Positions 53,530 through 62,313 of a stretch of DNA of 64,000 bases are shown in pieces; within the stretch, counting starts at the first letter, position 1; each line of letters opens with the position of its first letter. Made by a program: the position numbers and the translations under genes. The notes under the pieces are model-generated. The model was not told where the DNA came from. It did not search any database and saw only the letters and a list, made by a program, of their open reading frames with translations. Source of the DNA: JAJISG01 sp964347325 (GTDB taxonomy: Archaea > Thermoplasmatota > Thermoplasmata > RBG-16-68-12 > JAJISG01); the NCBI GenBank assembly GCA_964347325.1, contig CAYFYA010000010.1, forward strand, positions 1-64,000, read 5' to 3'.

Positions 53530-54597
53530 CTAGGGCAGGAAGAAGAAGCCCACAGCGATGACAGCGTACACCACCAGTAGGAGTACACCCTCAAACCAGT
53601 TGCTCTCCCCGTCGTTCGCCACGGCACCGAAGATAGCGACCGCGAGGCCTATGGCGATGAGCTCGAATATCTCGAAGGCCAGGGTCAGTTGGTTGCCAAT
53701 GATGATGGAGGTGAAGACCAGGATGGGGGCGACGAAGAGGGCTATCTGAGCGCTGCTCGCGGCTGCTATCCCGACGCTAAGGTTCATCCGATTCCGCCAG
53801 GCCACCATCACGGCGCTACTGTGCTCTGCCGCGTTTCCAATGACGGCGATGACAATGACGCCGAGGAAGAGCTCATTGAGCCCGAAAGCGGCGATGGAGG
53901 ACTCCACCGCGTTGATGAGGATCTCGCTCATCACAGCTACCAAGGCGGTCGCGCCACCCAGAACCAAGAGGGAGAAGCCGCGAGTCCACTCGGACTCTTC
54001 CTCCTCCTCCCCACGCGGATTGAAGATGTGGCGATGGGTGCGGAGGCTGAAGATGAGTCCCCCCACGTACGCGACGATGAGCAGTATTGAGATCGCGACG
54101 CTCATGGAGGAAATGGCCTCCCCCACGACCTCGGTGCCCGCGGAGAGGAGGAGCACCGAGGGTAAAACGAGACCCACGGTGGCGAGGAGGAGCATGGTGG
54201 CTCGGGTCGACGCCGCCCTCCTCTCAAAGGTCTGCTTCCGGTGCCGCAATCCTCCCGCAAGCATGCTGAGTCCGAGGATCAGGAGCAGGTTGCCTATGAT
54301 CGAGCCCGTGATGCTCGCCTGGACAAGGGTGACGAGGCCGGCTCGGAGGGCAGCTATGGCAATGATGATCTCTGTCAGATTCCCAAAGGAGGCGTTGAGC
54401 AACCCGCCGAGGCCGGGTCCCACATCCTTGCCCAACTCCTCTGTGGCGACCCCCATGAGATAGGCCAAGGGCAGGATGGCTACGCCGGCTACTGCGAAAA
54501 CCAGGAGAGACGAGACGTTGAGGAACCATAGGAGCACCGAGAGTGATACCATTATGGCAATTACCACGGAGATCTTGAGTAGCCTGGGGCCCGCCAT
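53530..54597 (-). CDS. calcium/proton antiporter, CaCA superfamily
   Basis: 355 residues from the ATG at 54597, with eleven helices in two homologous halves. The alpha-repeat signatures are GGLLNASFGNLTEIIIAI (about 60-77) and GNAAEHSSAVMVAWRNR (about 253-269), and an acidic loop (GEEEEESEW) lies between the halves, as in VCX1/ChaA-like Cax exchangers. It exports calcium against protons. In-frame codons upstream to 54723 are basic and run into the divergent promoter, so they are not used. Confidence 0.9.
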   Translation of the reverse strand: MAGPRLLKISVVIAIMVSLSVLLWFLNVSSLLVFAVAGVAILPLAYLMGVATEELGKDVGPGLGGLLNASFGNLTEIIIAIAALRAGLVTLVQASITGSIIGNLLLILGLSMLAGGLRHRKQTFERRAASTRATMLLLATVGLVLPSVLLLSAGTEVVGEAISSMSVAISILLIVAYVGGLIFSLRTHRHIFNPRGEEEEESEWTRGFSLLVLGGATALVAVMSEILINAVESSIAAFGLNELFLGVIVIAVIGNAAEHSSAVMVAWRNRMNLSVGIAAASSAQIALFVAPILVFTSIIIGNQLTLAFEIFELIAIGLAVAIFGAVANDGESNWFEGVLLLVVYAVIAVGFFFLP

Positions 54598-54684
54598 GGA
54601 CCCCGGGATGGTCTCCAGCCTAAAAAACAGGCAGGCTCGCCTGACGTTCCTGCTTATGAGACGCGAGCGCCTAGCCCGGGCACC

Positions 54685-55074
54685 ATGCCCCGAGTCGTGC
54701 ACTTTGAACTGGGAGCCGTCCAACCAGAGAGAGCGGTGGAGTTCTACAGGAAGGTCTTCGGGTGGGAGATTACCAAGTGGGAGGGTCCCCAGGACTACTG
54801 GCTCATTATGACGGGGGAGGAGAAGGAGCCCGGCATCGATGGCGGCCTGGCAAAGCGAGGAGACGCCCCCTTTCCGCAGCCCGTCACCAACACCATCGAC
54901 GTTCCCTCTGTGGATGAGGCCATCAAGAAGGTCGAGGCCAACGGCGGGGAGATCCTTGTGCCAAAGAGTCCGGTCCCCGGCGTCGGATGGCTGTCATACT
55001 TCAAGGATACCGAGGGAAACATCTTCGGCATGATGGAGGCCGACGAGTCGGCACCGGCGCCTGAGCCGGAGTGA
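54685..55074 (+). CDS. glyoxalase/VOC superfamily protein
   Basis: 129 residues, one VOC unit pair: VVHFELGAVQPERAVEFYRKVFGWE, then a second beta-alpha-beta unit ending LSYFKDTEGNIFGMME. His, Glu and related positions suited to metal binding are present (HFE, TEGN). Small VOC proteins of this subgroup have varied or unknown activities. TATA-like CTTATGAG about 30 bases before the ATG. Confidence 0.85.
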   Translation: MPRVVHFELGAVQPERAVEFYRKVFGWEITKWEGPQDYWLIMTGEEKEPGIDGGLAKRGDAPFPQPVTNTIDVPSVDEAIKKVEANGGEILVPKSPVPGVGWLSYFKDTEGNIFGMMEADESAPAPEPE

Positions 55075-55121
55075 CTTCGACCTCGCGACCGCCGTTCTAG
55101 TCGGTCCTTCCTGAGTAGAAC

Positions 55122-56309
55122 CTACAATCTCCTGATACCAGCTGAGGCTAGGCTGACGAGCCCCGCCACCGCAATCAGGGCCCCACTTGCGACGAGCAGG
55201 GCTTGGACCCCGATGTGCTCCGCCAATAGTCCGACTGCGGCCATGGAGATCGGTTGGAGTCCCTGAGCCATAACGGCCCGAGCGGAGAACACACGACCCT
55301 GGAGGTCCAGGGGCACCTCTCTCTGGAAGACAGTGGAGGAGGATATGGAAGCTAGTGAGACCGCAAGCCCCATAGCCCCTAAACAACCGATGGACAGGAA
55401 GAAGAGTGTCGACCAGCCGAAGAGGATGTAAGCGGCACCGAAGCTCACGATTGCAACGATGATGTAGAGGCCGAAGTGCCTTCGGAGCTTCACAGCGGCG
55501 AAGATCAGGCTCCCACCAAGCAGCCCCGCGCCCAGGCTTGCGAAGAGGAAACCAAAACCCTCCGATCCCAGACCGAACGTCCCAGACGCCACCACTGGGA
55601 GCAGAATGACGAGGGGAGCGATGAAGAAATTCGTGAGGGCGAAGAGACCGAGCAGGGTGATCAGGGCCGGCCTTCGGCGAAGGAAGCCGAACCCCGTGGC
55701 GATATCGGCGAGAACTGTCTTCTCCGTCTGCGATCGAGGAGAGGGGAATGCAACGATGAGGAGTGTTGCGGCCGCGACGAAGAAGGTAGCGGCATCAACC
55801 CAAAGGGTGAGACTCGCCCCGAGGAAGGCAACCATGATGCCTCCGAGGGCGGGACCAAAGACAGTGCTCGTGCCGTGAGAGATTTGCAGGAGCGAGTTTG
55901 CCCGAGACAGCTGCTCCTTGTGGACGATGTTCGGGACGGAGGCGAGGAGGGACGTAACGTGGAAGATGGCCCCAAAGCCAAGGACTCCTGAGAAGGCGTA
56001 CAGGTGCCAGACTTGGAGTGCGTTGAAGGCCAGCAACGAGGCGATGGTGGCCATCACTACCCCCGCAGCGCCATCCAGAACGAGCATGACCTTACGCCGG
56101 TCCCACCGGTCGACGTAGGCACCTGCGAAGGGACCCGCGAGAACGCGGGGAATCGTGCCAGCGATGGCTACGGTGGCCATGAGGACAGTCGATCCTGTCT
56201 CGAGCCAGACCCACCATACGATAGCGACGTAGGAGATTCCGCTCCCCAGCAGGGAGACAGTCTGTCCTAGCCATACTAGCAAGAAGGTCCGATTTCTGAG
56301 CGGGTACAC
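55122..56309 (-). CDS. major facilitator superfamily transporter
   Basis: 395 residues from a GTG at 56309 (VYPLRNRTFLLVWLGQ), twelve helices. The cytoplasmic DRWDRRKVM motif after helix 2 and the FGPALGG segment in helix 5 place it with EntS/MdfA-like drug or siderophore exporters. A GTG at 56405 in frame would add a 32-residue cysteine-rich extension that does not look coding, so the shorter form is preferred. Substrate unknown. Confidence 0.85.
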   Translation of the reverse strand: MYPLRNRTFLLVWLGQTVSLLGSGISYVAIVWWVWLETGSTVLMATVAIAGTIPRVLAGPFAGAYVDRWDRRKVMLVLDGAAGVVMATIASLLAFNALQVWHLYAFSGVLGFGAIFHVTSLLASVPNIVHKEQLSRANSLLQISHGTSTVFGPALGGIMVAFLGASLTLWVDAATFFVAAATLLIVAFPSPRSQTEKTVLADIATGFGFLRRRPALITLLGLFALTNFFIAPLVILLPVVASGTFGLGSEGFGFLFASLGAGLLGGSLIFAAVKLRRHFGLYIIVAIVSFGAAYILFGWSTLFFLSIGCLGAMGLAVSLASISSSTVFQREVPLDLQGRVFSARAVMAQGLQPISMAAVGLLAEHIGVQALLVASGALIAVAGLVSLASAGIRRL

Positions 56310-56417
56310 GTTAAGAGACGCAGGGCCCTGTAGACCAGCCACGCAGGGTGTATTCGCGAGGCCGCAATAAGCCTTCGCCGCGCTACACGATGCACCTGCC
56401 TCCACCCTGCTGCCAAA

Positions 56418-56426
56418 GCATTAATC
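56418..56426 (+). promoter_or_regulatory. TATA box of Nudix gene
   Basis: GCATTAATC is centred 27 bases before the GTG at 56449, which fits leaderless transcription and decides between the TTG (56446) and GTG (56449) starts in favour of the latter. Confidence 0.5.
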
Positions 56427-56448
56427 CCTCTGCACCTGTCAGGGATTG

Positions 56449-57018
56449 GTGGAGTACGCCGTCGAGAAACCGCAAGAAGGGGAGCTTGATCGCCTCCTGA
56501 AGAGGTACCGCAGGATTAGGCACCGAGTCGTGGATTGGGATTGGAGGCAATTCGACGAGTCAAAGGATTATCCTCCCTGCGACGGTGAAGTCGTTCTCCT
56601 CATACTCGACGGCCAGGGCCGCCTCGCGGTGGTGCGAAAGAGGGGCGCCCCAGAGGACTCCTACATGTTGCCCATGGGTCGGATTGGCGAGGGAGAGAGC
56701 GTGGAACAAGCCGCGCGTCGGGAGGCCCTCGAGGAGACGGGCATGGCCGTGGGTGTCGAGGATATTCCGGCTATACACCGTGCCAGGATACGCTTCAAAA
56801 GGTGGAACCTGGAGCGATGGTACTTCATCGTCCAGTGCGCTGTTGAGGGCGGGGGGGGACCTCCCTCTGATGGGGAGGAGATAGCGGAAGTCAGCTTCAT
56901 CGAACTCCCTGGCGGGATACCGAGATCGTGGGTTCGGGCTCAGTGGTTCCTGTGGGTCCTCAAGGATGCCAGCCTGCTACATCCCCACTCCTTCCTCCTG
57001 GGCAAGCCCTCCTGGTAG
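56449..57018 (+). CDS. Nudix hydrolase
   Basis: 189 residues with a complete Nudix box, G-x5-E-x7-REALEETG (GRIGEGES...ARREALEETG, about residues 79-100), which binds metal and hydrolyses nucleoside diphosphate-linked compounds. The N-terminal ~45 residues are charged and helical, and the C-terminus is rich in Trp. Substrate cannot be told. Confidence 0.88.
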   Translation: MEYAVEKPQEGELDRLLKRYRRIRHRVVDWDWRQFDESKDYPPCDGEVVLLILDGQGRLAVVRKRGAPEDSYMLPMGRIGEGESVEQAARREALEETGMAVGVEDIPAIHRARIRFKRWNLERWYFIVQCAVEGGGGPPSDGEEIAEVSFIELPGGIPRSWVRAQWFLWVLKDASLLHPHSFLLGKPSW

Positions 57019-57084
57019 CTGGCTCGACGGGTGAGGCGTTGCTGCTGAACGCGGACCCAGTCTGGTCAGTCACGATGTGAGGTA

Positions 57085-57096
57085 GATATATATACA
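57085..57096 (+). promoter_or_regulatory. TATA box
   Basis: GATATATATACA is centred about 41 bases before the TTG start at 57131, giving a leader of about 15 bases that contains the purine-rich ribosome site GGGAGGGG. Confidence 0.6.
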
Positions 57097-57130
57097 ACCT
57101 AAGGTTCTCCGGGGCCGGGAGGGGCAAAAT

Positions 57131-57547
57131 TTGGCAGAGAGACCAACTGCGGCTATGGTGCTTTCGGTCATTGGCGGACTGTTCATCATACTCTTCGGTG
57201 CAGTCATCCTGTGGATAGCAAGCCTCTTTGAGAGCCTCTTGGAGGGTTTGATCTTCATCGGCGGGGAGACTCTGAACGTCGATCCAGTGCTTTGGATCCA
57301 GATTCTGGGCGGGGTCTTTGGAGTCGCGTTCGGCCTCATCATCCTTATTGGTGGCATCGTGATGTTCATCAAGCCCGGCGCGAGCACGGCCTTGGGAGTC
57401 ATCATTCTGATACTCTCCATAGCGAGCGTCCTCTCCACTGGCGGGTTGTTCATCGGAATGATACTGGGCCTCGTCGGTGGAATCCTGGGCATCGTGTTCA
57501 AACCATCGTCACCCATGCCTGCTCCTCAGGCTACGTCACCGCCGTAG
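57131..57547 (+). CDS. small four-helix membrane protein, unknown
   Basis: 138 residues with four hydrophobic helices rich in Gly/Ile (MVLSVIGGLFIILFGAVILW; ILGGVFGVAFGLIILIGGIV; and a long third/fourth pair) and a short Pro-rich tail. The TTG start is supported by GGGAGGGG eight bases upstream and a strong TATA box. Similar small four-helix proteins are widespread in archaea with no assigned role. Confidence 0.6.
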   Translation: MAERPTAAMVLSVIGGLFIILFGAVILWIASLFESLLEGLIFIGGETLNVDPVLWIQILGGVFGVAFGLIILIGGIVMFIKPGASTALGVIILILSIASVLSTGGLFIGMILGLVGGILGIVFKPSSPMPAPQATSPP

Positions 57548-57637
57548 ACTCCTGAGCACGGGTCAAGGAGCCCGACTGTCGGATGGGCTCCTACCCCCAT
57601 TGCCCGACTAGGCCGCTTCGTACGATAGAGGTCCAGC

Positions 57638-58657
57638 CTAGGCTACCACAATCCCCCGCAGCAGACTCGGATCACCGCCCTCCAGGAGACGGAAGCCCTC
57701 GTTGATATCCTCCAATGAGAAGCGGTGGCTCACCATATCCCCGACCTTCAGCAGCCCCCGGGCGACTAAGTCAATGACCCTGGGAAAGTCCTGGAGGCCG
57801 CAGCCGAGAGATCCCATGACCTCCATCTCCCTGAACATGAGCTTGGCTCCACTCAGGGATACGTCCTTATGAGTATAGCCGACAACAACCAGTCTTCCAC
57901 CCCACCTAAGCGAGTTAAAGGCCTGCTGAATTGTGGTCGGATTGCCAATGACCTCCATCGCCACATCTACGCCCCCATTACTAAGCCTCCGGACTTCCTT
58001 TGGCGCATCCTCGACACTGGAGGCGTCGACCGTTTCGAAGGCGCCGAACTCTCGTGCCAGGCGCAGCTTCTGAGGAATCAGGTCTATGGCGATCACCTTC
58101 GCCCCGACGAGGGCGGCCATCTGCACCGTCGCAAGGCCAAGGCCGCCGCAGCCGTAGACGGCGACGGTCTGACCGGGATTGACCTGCGCCCGGTTGACGA
58201 CGGCGTGATAGGGGGTTGATATGGCGTCGCTGACGATGGAGCCCTCCTCTAGAGGAACGGAATCAGGAAGGGGAAACGCGGCGGACTCAGGTACGGTTAC
58301 GTACTCCGCAAACCCACCATCCCGATGATTGCCCAGCATGACCATCTGGCGGCAGAGGGTGCCCCGGCCCTGCCTGCAGTATTCGCAATGGCCGCAGGGG
58401 ATCACAGGAGGCACCAGGACCCGTTGTCCTTCTTCCGGACCCCCCCTTCCCGCGGCTTCGATGGTCCCGCTGATTTCGTGTCCCAGGATGAGGGGGGGCT
58501 TCTTGAAGGTAGGAACGCCGTGGAGGTAATGTAGATCCGTCCTGCAGATCCCGCAGGCTGCCACCTTGACAAGCACCTCTCCCGCTCCAGCCTTCGGCTT
58601 CTCGACCTTCTCGACCTCCAGCTCCTTCCCGCCGCGGAAGACGGCGGCTCTCATCAT
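57638..58657 (-). CDS. had: 6-hydroxycyclohex-1-ene-1-carbonyl-CoA dehydrogenase
   Basis: Zinc alcohol dehydrogenase-family enzyme; in the benzoyl-CoA pathway it oxidises the hydroxyl made by the dienoyl-CoA hydratase to the 6-oxo compound. 339 residues: CGICRTDLHYLHG and GHEISG (catalytic zinc), structural zinc cysteines in CGHCEYCRQGRGTLC, NAD motif GCGGLGLATVQ, and SDAISTPYHAVVNRA, which resembles Had proteins. ATG at 58657 has GGAGGGATCG upstream and overlaps the stop of the hydratase gene, so it is the last gene of the operon. Sequence alone shows the MDR family; the specific role rests on the neighbours. Confidence 0.85.
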   Translation of the reverse strand: MMRAAVFRGGKELEVEKVEKPKAGAGEVLVKVAACGICRTDLHYLHGVPTFKKPPLILGHEISGTIEAAGRGGPEEGQRVLVPPVIPCGHCEYCRQGRGTLCRQMVMLGNHRDGGFAEYVTVPESAAFPLPDSVPLEEGSIVSDAISTPYHAVVNRAQVNPGQTVAVYGCGGLGLATVQMAALVGAKVIAIDLIPQKLRLAREFGAFETVDASSVEDAPKEVRRLSNGGVDVAMEVIGNPTTIQQAFNSLRWGGRLVVVGYTHKDVSLSGAKLMFREMEVMGSLGCGLQDFPRVIDLVARGLLKVGDMVSHRFSLEDINEGFRLLEGGDPSLLRGIVVA

Positions 58658-59430
58658 CGATCCCTCCAAGCGGGCTTCCTCTTCTCCATGAAGGCCTGCA
58701 GGCCCTCCGTGGCATCCTCCGTCGCCATGAGCTCCTCGAGGTAGATCTGCTCCGCTCCACGAAGGACATCTTCGGGGCTAACGGGGAGGGATCCCTGCAG
58801 CGCTCTCTTGGCTAGTCTCAGGGCGGCACCGCTATACCCCTCGAGTTCCTCACACACTTCCTCCACCTTGGATTTCAGTTCTTCTCGAGGGAAGACCGCG
58901 TTGACCATCCCTAGCTCGACCGCCTCTTCGGCAGTCACGCTCCGGCCCGTGAGGATCAAGTATGCGGCCCGCCGACTGCCTATAAGCACTGGGTAGATGG
59001 CGGCCCCGAAGGGCGGAAAGTGGGCGAGTTTGATCTCTGGCTGGCCGAGGACGGTATCGGTGCTCGCATAGACAAGGTCGCACGCCATGGCGACCTCTAG
59101 CCCTCCGCCGAGACAGTGACCGTGGACCTGGGCGACCGTCACCCCTTCGAAGCCAAGGAGACGCAAAAGTCCCTGGTTAAAGCTGCGCAGCATCGACTCC
59201 ACCTTGTCCTTCGTGTGGTCGGCGACGTCCACGCCCGCGGAGAAGGTCTTCCCCTCCCCCCTCACCAGGAGGACCTTCGCACCGCTGCCGGAAGCCTCCT
59301 CCACCGCCCCTTTGAACTCATCTAGCATCTCGACGTTGAGGACGTTGAGGGGCGGCCGGTTGAGGACTATGGACGCTCTCCGCTCGCCCAACTCGAGGCC
59401 GATGAAGCGGTAACCCATCCTCTTCCCCAC
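58654..59430 (-). CDS. dch: cyclohexa-1,5-diene-1-carbonyl-CoA hydratase
   Basis: Crotonase-family enzyme adding water to the dienoyl-CoA formed by benzoyl-CoA reductase. 258 residues (or 254 from the inner ATG). NRPPLNVLNVEML, FSAGVDVADHTKDKVESML and GQPEIKLAHFPPFGAA match the dienoyl-CoA hydratase subfamily closely; the VDVxDHTxDKV stretch is distinctive against ordinary enoyl-CoA hydratases. GHCLGGGLEVAMACD forms part of the oxyanion hole. It overlaps the dehydrogenase gene downstream and is 20 bp from the ATPase subunit gene upstream. Confidence 0.9.
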   Translation of the reverse strand: MGKRMGYRFIGLELGERRASIVLNRPPLNVLNVEMLDEFKGAVEEASGSGAKVLLVRGEGKTFSAGVDVADHTKDKVESMLRSFNQGLLRLLGFEGVTVAQVHGHCLGGGLEVAMACDLVYASTDTVLGQPEIKLAHFPPFGAAIYPVLIGSRRAAYLILTGRSVTAEEAVELGMVNAVFPREELKSKVEEVCEELEGYSGAALRLAKRALQGSLPVSPEDVLRGAEQIYLEELMATEDATEGLQAFMEKRKPAWRDR

Positions 59431-59450
59431 GGAGGGATACGACCCGGCTA

Positions 59451-60248
59451 CTAAGAGCTTCCGCCGCGGCGTTCCAGTCGCCAGTGGCCCAGGAAGGCCG
59501 CCCCCATGGCGCCCGCGTACTGGGACTCGGGGCTCAGGTTCACAGGCCCGCCGAGCTTCATCTCCAGGGCTTTGACCATGCCGGGGTTCATTGAGAGGCC
59601 GCCGGTGAGGGTTATCTCCTCCTCCACACCGACCTGCCTGAGTAGGGCCAGCACCCGGTCGGCTATGGAAAGGTGGGCGCCCATGACGATGTCCTCAGCC
59701 TTCTTGCCCTGAGTGACGTGGTTGATGACCTCCGACTCGGCCAGGACGGCGCAGATGCTGCTAATGGGCTGGGGATCGGTGGACCGCAAGGACGCCTCCG
59801 CCAGTTCAGACAGCTCCATCTCAAGGGCCTTCGCCACCCTCTCGAGGAAGCGACCCGCCCCCGCCGCACATCGGTCGTTCATTCGGAACTTGATGACACG
59901 TCCGTTCTCGTCGATCCTCATGGCTCGGCTGCTCTGGGCCCCGATGTCCAGGACGCACCTAGTCTTAGGAAAGAGGAGCCTAGCCCCCCGCGCGTGGCAG
60001 GTGATCTCCGTGATCTGCAAGTCCCTCGCAGGGAATGCGTAGCGTCCGTACCCCGTGGTGGCCACGTAGGCGATCTGGTCCCTGCTCAGGCCCTCCGCGG
60101 TCAGGACCTCCTGAAAGGCACTGCCAGCCGCCTTCTCCAACAACGGCCCGGTCCTGATGCTCGACCGAACGAGGACGCTTCCCTGGTCGTCCATTAGCAC
60201 CGACTTGGTCGTCCCCGCCCCGATGTCGATTCCAGCTGTGATGGACAT
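59451..60248 (-). CDS. bcrD: benzoyl-CoA reductase ATPase subunit, BcrD/BzdQ-like
   Basis: One of two ATP-hydrolysing subunits that drive electrons into the benzoyl-CoA active site. 265 residues of the BcrAD/BadFG (acetate kinase/Hsp70-fold) family: phosphate motif GIDIGAGTTKSV, TGYGRYAF, LDIGAQSSRAM, and the [4Fe-4S]-ligand cysteines in NDRCAAGAGRFL and SSICAVLAESE. The stop of the partner subunit gene overlaps its start at 60248. Which paralogue equals BcrA or BcrD is assigned by GIDIGAG-type motif and shorter length and is less certain than the family. Confidence 0.85.
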   Translation of the reverse strand: MSITAGIDIGAGTTKSVLMDDQGSVLVRSSIRTGPLLEKAAGSAFQEVLTAEGLSRDQIAYVATTGYGRYAFPARDLQITEITCHARGARLLFPKTRCVLDIGAQSSRAMRIDENGRVIKFRMNDRCAAGAGRFLERVAKALEMELSELAEASLRSTDPQPISSICAVLAESEVINHVTQGKKAEDIVMGAHLSIADRVLALLRQVGVEEEITLTGGLSMNPGMVKALEMKLGGPVNLSPESQYAGAMGAAFLGHWRLERRGGSS

Positions 60249-61069
60249 CAGCTTCCCTCCACCTTCTGCGGGGCCGCCCGCGGGGCCGCACCCCTGGCCC
60301 TCTCAAGGGCGAAGAGCGCCGCTCCCAGGCATCCCATGTACTGGGAGAGATCGCTCACGTTGATCTTCGTCTCGAACCGCTCCTCCAGGCTCCGAACCAT
60401 CCCGACGTTCCTGGAGACACCTCCGGTGAAGGTGACCTCGGGTTCGATCCCGATGCGTCGGACGAGGGCGATGGTCCTGCCGGCTATCGCACTGTGCACC
60501 CCCTGCAGGATGTCCTCCACCCTCTCACCCCTAGCCAGGTGGGACACAATCTCCGACTCGACGAAGACCGTGCACACGTTGGTGATACGAATGCCCTTCG
60601 TCGACTCCAATGATACGGGCCCTATCTCGTCCAGGGTAAGATCCAGGACCGATGCGGAGTTCTCCAGAAACCTGCCCGTCCCGGCGGCGCACTTATCGTT
60701 CATGCAGAAGTCCATGACTTCCCCAGTATCGCTCACCTTGATGGCTTTCGTGTCCTGGCCTCCGATGTCCACCAGGGTCCGCGTCTTCGGGAAGAGGAAG
60801 TGTGCTCCCTTGGCGTGACAACTGATCTCGGTCACCTGGGTGTCCCCGAAGGCGATCTTATAGCGCCCGTACCCGGTGCCAATAACGTAGCCCAGGTCCC
60901 TCTCGGAGATACCGCTTGCGTCGAGGACCTCCTCATAGGCCTTCTCGGAGGCGGTTGTGACGTTGGCCCCCGTGGGCCTCAGGCTCTTTCCCACCACTTC
61001 GGCCCCACCATTCAGGACGATGGCCTTCGTCGTCGTGGAACCCGCATCCACTCCCGCAACGTACATCAT
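60248..61069 (-). CDS. bcrA: benzoyl-CoA reductase ATPase subunit, BcrA/BzdP-like
   Basis: Second ATPase subunit, 273 residues: GVDAGSTTTKAI, TGYGRYKIAFGDTQVTEI, LVDIGGQDTKAI, cluster-binding NDKCAAGTGRFLE and TNVCTVFVESE, and the second phosphate motif FTGGVSRNVGM. It and the BcrD-like subunit form a heterodimer bridged by one iron-sulfur cluster. Start overlaps the stop of the BcrB-like gene (61066). Two distinct ATPase genes in tandem favour a reductase of benzoyl-CoA type over 2-hydroxyacyl-CoA dehydratases, which have a single homodimeric activator. Confidence 0.88.
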   Translation of the reverse strand: MMYVAGVDAGSTTTKAIVLNGGAEVVGKSLRPTGANVTTASEKAYEEVLDASGISERDLGYVIGTGYGRYKIAFGDTQVTEISCHAKGAHFLFPKTRTLVDIGGQDTKAIKVSDTGEVMDFCMNDKCAAGTGRFLENSASVLDLTLDEIGPVSLESTKGIRITNVCTVFVESEIVSHLARGERVEDILQGVHSAIAGRTIALVRRIGIEPEVTFTGGVSRNVGMVRSLEERFETKINVSDLSQYMGCLGAALFALERARGAAPRAAPQKVEGS

Positions 61070-62304
61070 GACCCCCTCACAATCCGCTGGTGCTCTAGGG
61101 ACTCAAAGAAAGCATCCACCCGGTTCCTCAGCTGAGCCTCTGAGAAGTACCGCGGGTCGGCTAGGTCCGACTCTATCATAAGGGTCGGGATTCCGAGCTC
61201 GTGGCTGAAGACCTCCCGGAAGTCCGCCTGGCCTACGGAGAAGGAGCGGCACGATTTGACCGAGTGGATCACCAGGGCATCGGCCTGGAACTCCTTCACG
61301 TACTGATGGAGCAGGGCTGACCTCTTGCTCAGATTCCAGTTGGTGTAGCAGTTGATGACGTATTCCGCAACGCTCTCCATGGGACGGCTGGGATCGTGTC
61401 GGATCCCTGTCTCGAAGAGGCCGCCGACCTTGGAGTAGGTGGAGGCCACGCCGGTCACCCCCCAGGCCTTGAAGAGCTCCCAGAAGGACCGGAAGTGGGG
61501 CCAGCAGGGGGGTCCCTCGTAGATGACTCGGAACTTCTCGGTCTCGACGGGTCCCACGCCCGCCCTGCTCCGCTCTTCCATCTCATCGATGACGACCCTG
61601 TAGTAGTCGATGCACTCCTTCGTCCCCCGCAGGACGTTGATGGGTGCCATGAAAAAGACCGCCTCGAAGTAGGCGTCGAAGGGAGAGGGTTGCAAGCGAG
61701 CCATGGACAGGAGCTCCGCCCACAGATCCTCGGCCTGACGGGAGTACTCCATGGTCTCCTTGAGCTTAGCCTCATCGAGGGACTTGCCCGTCAGCTCTTC
61801 GCAGTAGGCCACCAGTTCCCACAGCTGCTGGGTGACATACTCCACGTCCTGCTCATAGGTAGCCTCATCCCTCAGATAAGGGACGTCCAGCAGGAACATG
61901 GGTACGTCGTAGAAATGGGCCAGGGCCTCGAACCACTTGATGAAGGTGTTGCAGCCGGAGAAGTTGCAGACCAGGAGGTCCGGTCTGGGGATGCGGCCAA
62001 GGGGCGTCGCCCCATCCCCCAGGTAGACGCCGATGTCATTCTTCACGTACCCGCAGACATCGCTGGAGTAGCCGATGTCCTCGGCCTTGAGGATGTTGTC
62101 CCCGGCGACCCGCTTGACACCGCATTGAAGGGCGTTGATTTCAGGGTAGACCGGTCTGAACCCAAAAGGACGGAGGACCTCCACGACGTTGCCGGGGACG
62201 AAGAGGTACGCGATGGGGCCGTCGGTCTTCTCCAGGTCGCTGTAGTAGGCGCCCATCAGCTTCCTCTGCACGACCTTCCCGGCATCCTTCAGCTTCAGCT
62301 CCAC
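61066..62304 (-). CDS. bcrB: benzoyl-CoA reductase catalytic subunit, BcrB/BzdO-like
   Basis: 412 residues of the HgdB/BcrBC family. It helps to form the substrate-binding, iron-sulfur-containing module that reduces the aromatic ring. Family regions: YLFVPGNVVEVLRPFGFRPV, DVCGYVKNDIG, LVCNFSGCNTF, WPHFRSFWELFKAWGV and SVKSCRSFSVGQ, with conserved cysteines in each for cluster binding, and IESDLADPRYF near the C-terminus. Located 9 bp after the BcrC-like gene and overlapping the BcrA gene. Confidence 0.9.
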   Translation of the reverse strand: MELKLKDAGKVVQRKLMGAYYSDLEKTDGPIAYLFVPGNVVEVLRPFGFRPVYPEINALQCGVKRVAGDNILKAEDIGYSSDVCGYVKNDIGVYLGDGATPLGRIPRPDLLVCNFSGCNTFIKWFEALAHFYDVPMFLLDVPYLRDEATYEQDVEYVTQQLWELVAYCEELTGKSLDEAKLKETMEYSRQAEDLWAELLSMARLQPSPFDAYFEAVFFMAPINVLRGTKECIDYYRVVIDEMEERSRAGVGPVETEKFRVIYEGPPCWPHFRSFWELFKAWGVTGVASTYSKVGGLFETGIRHDPSRPMESVAEYVINCYTNWNLSKRSALLHQYVKEFQADALVIHSVKSCRSFSVGQADFREVFSHELGIPTLMIESDLADPRYFSEAQLRNRVDAFFESLEHQRIVRGS

Positions 62305-62313
62305 GGTTTCACC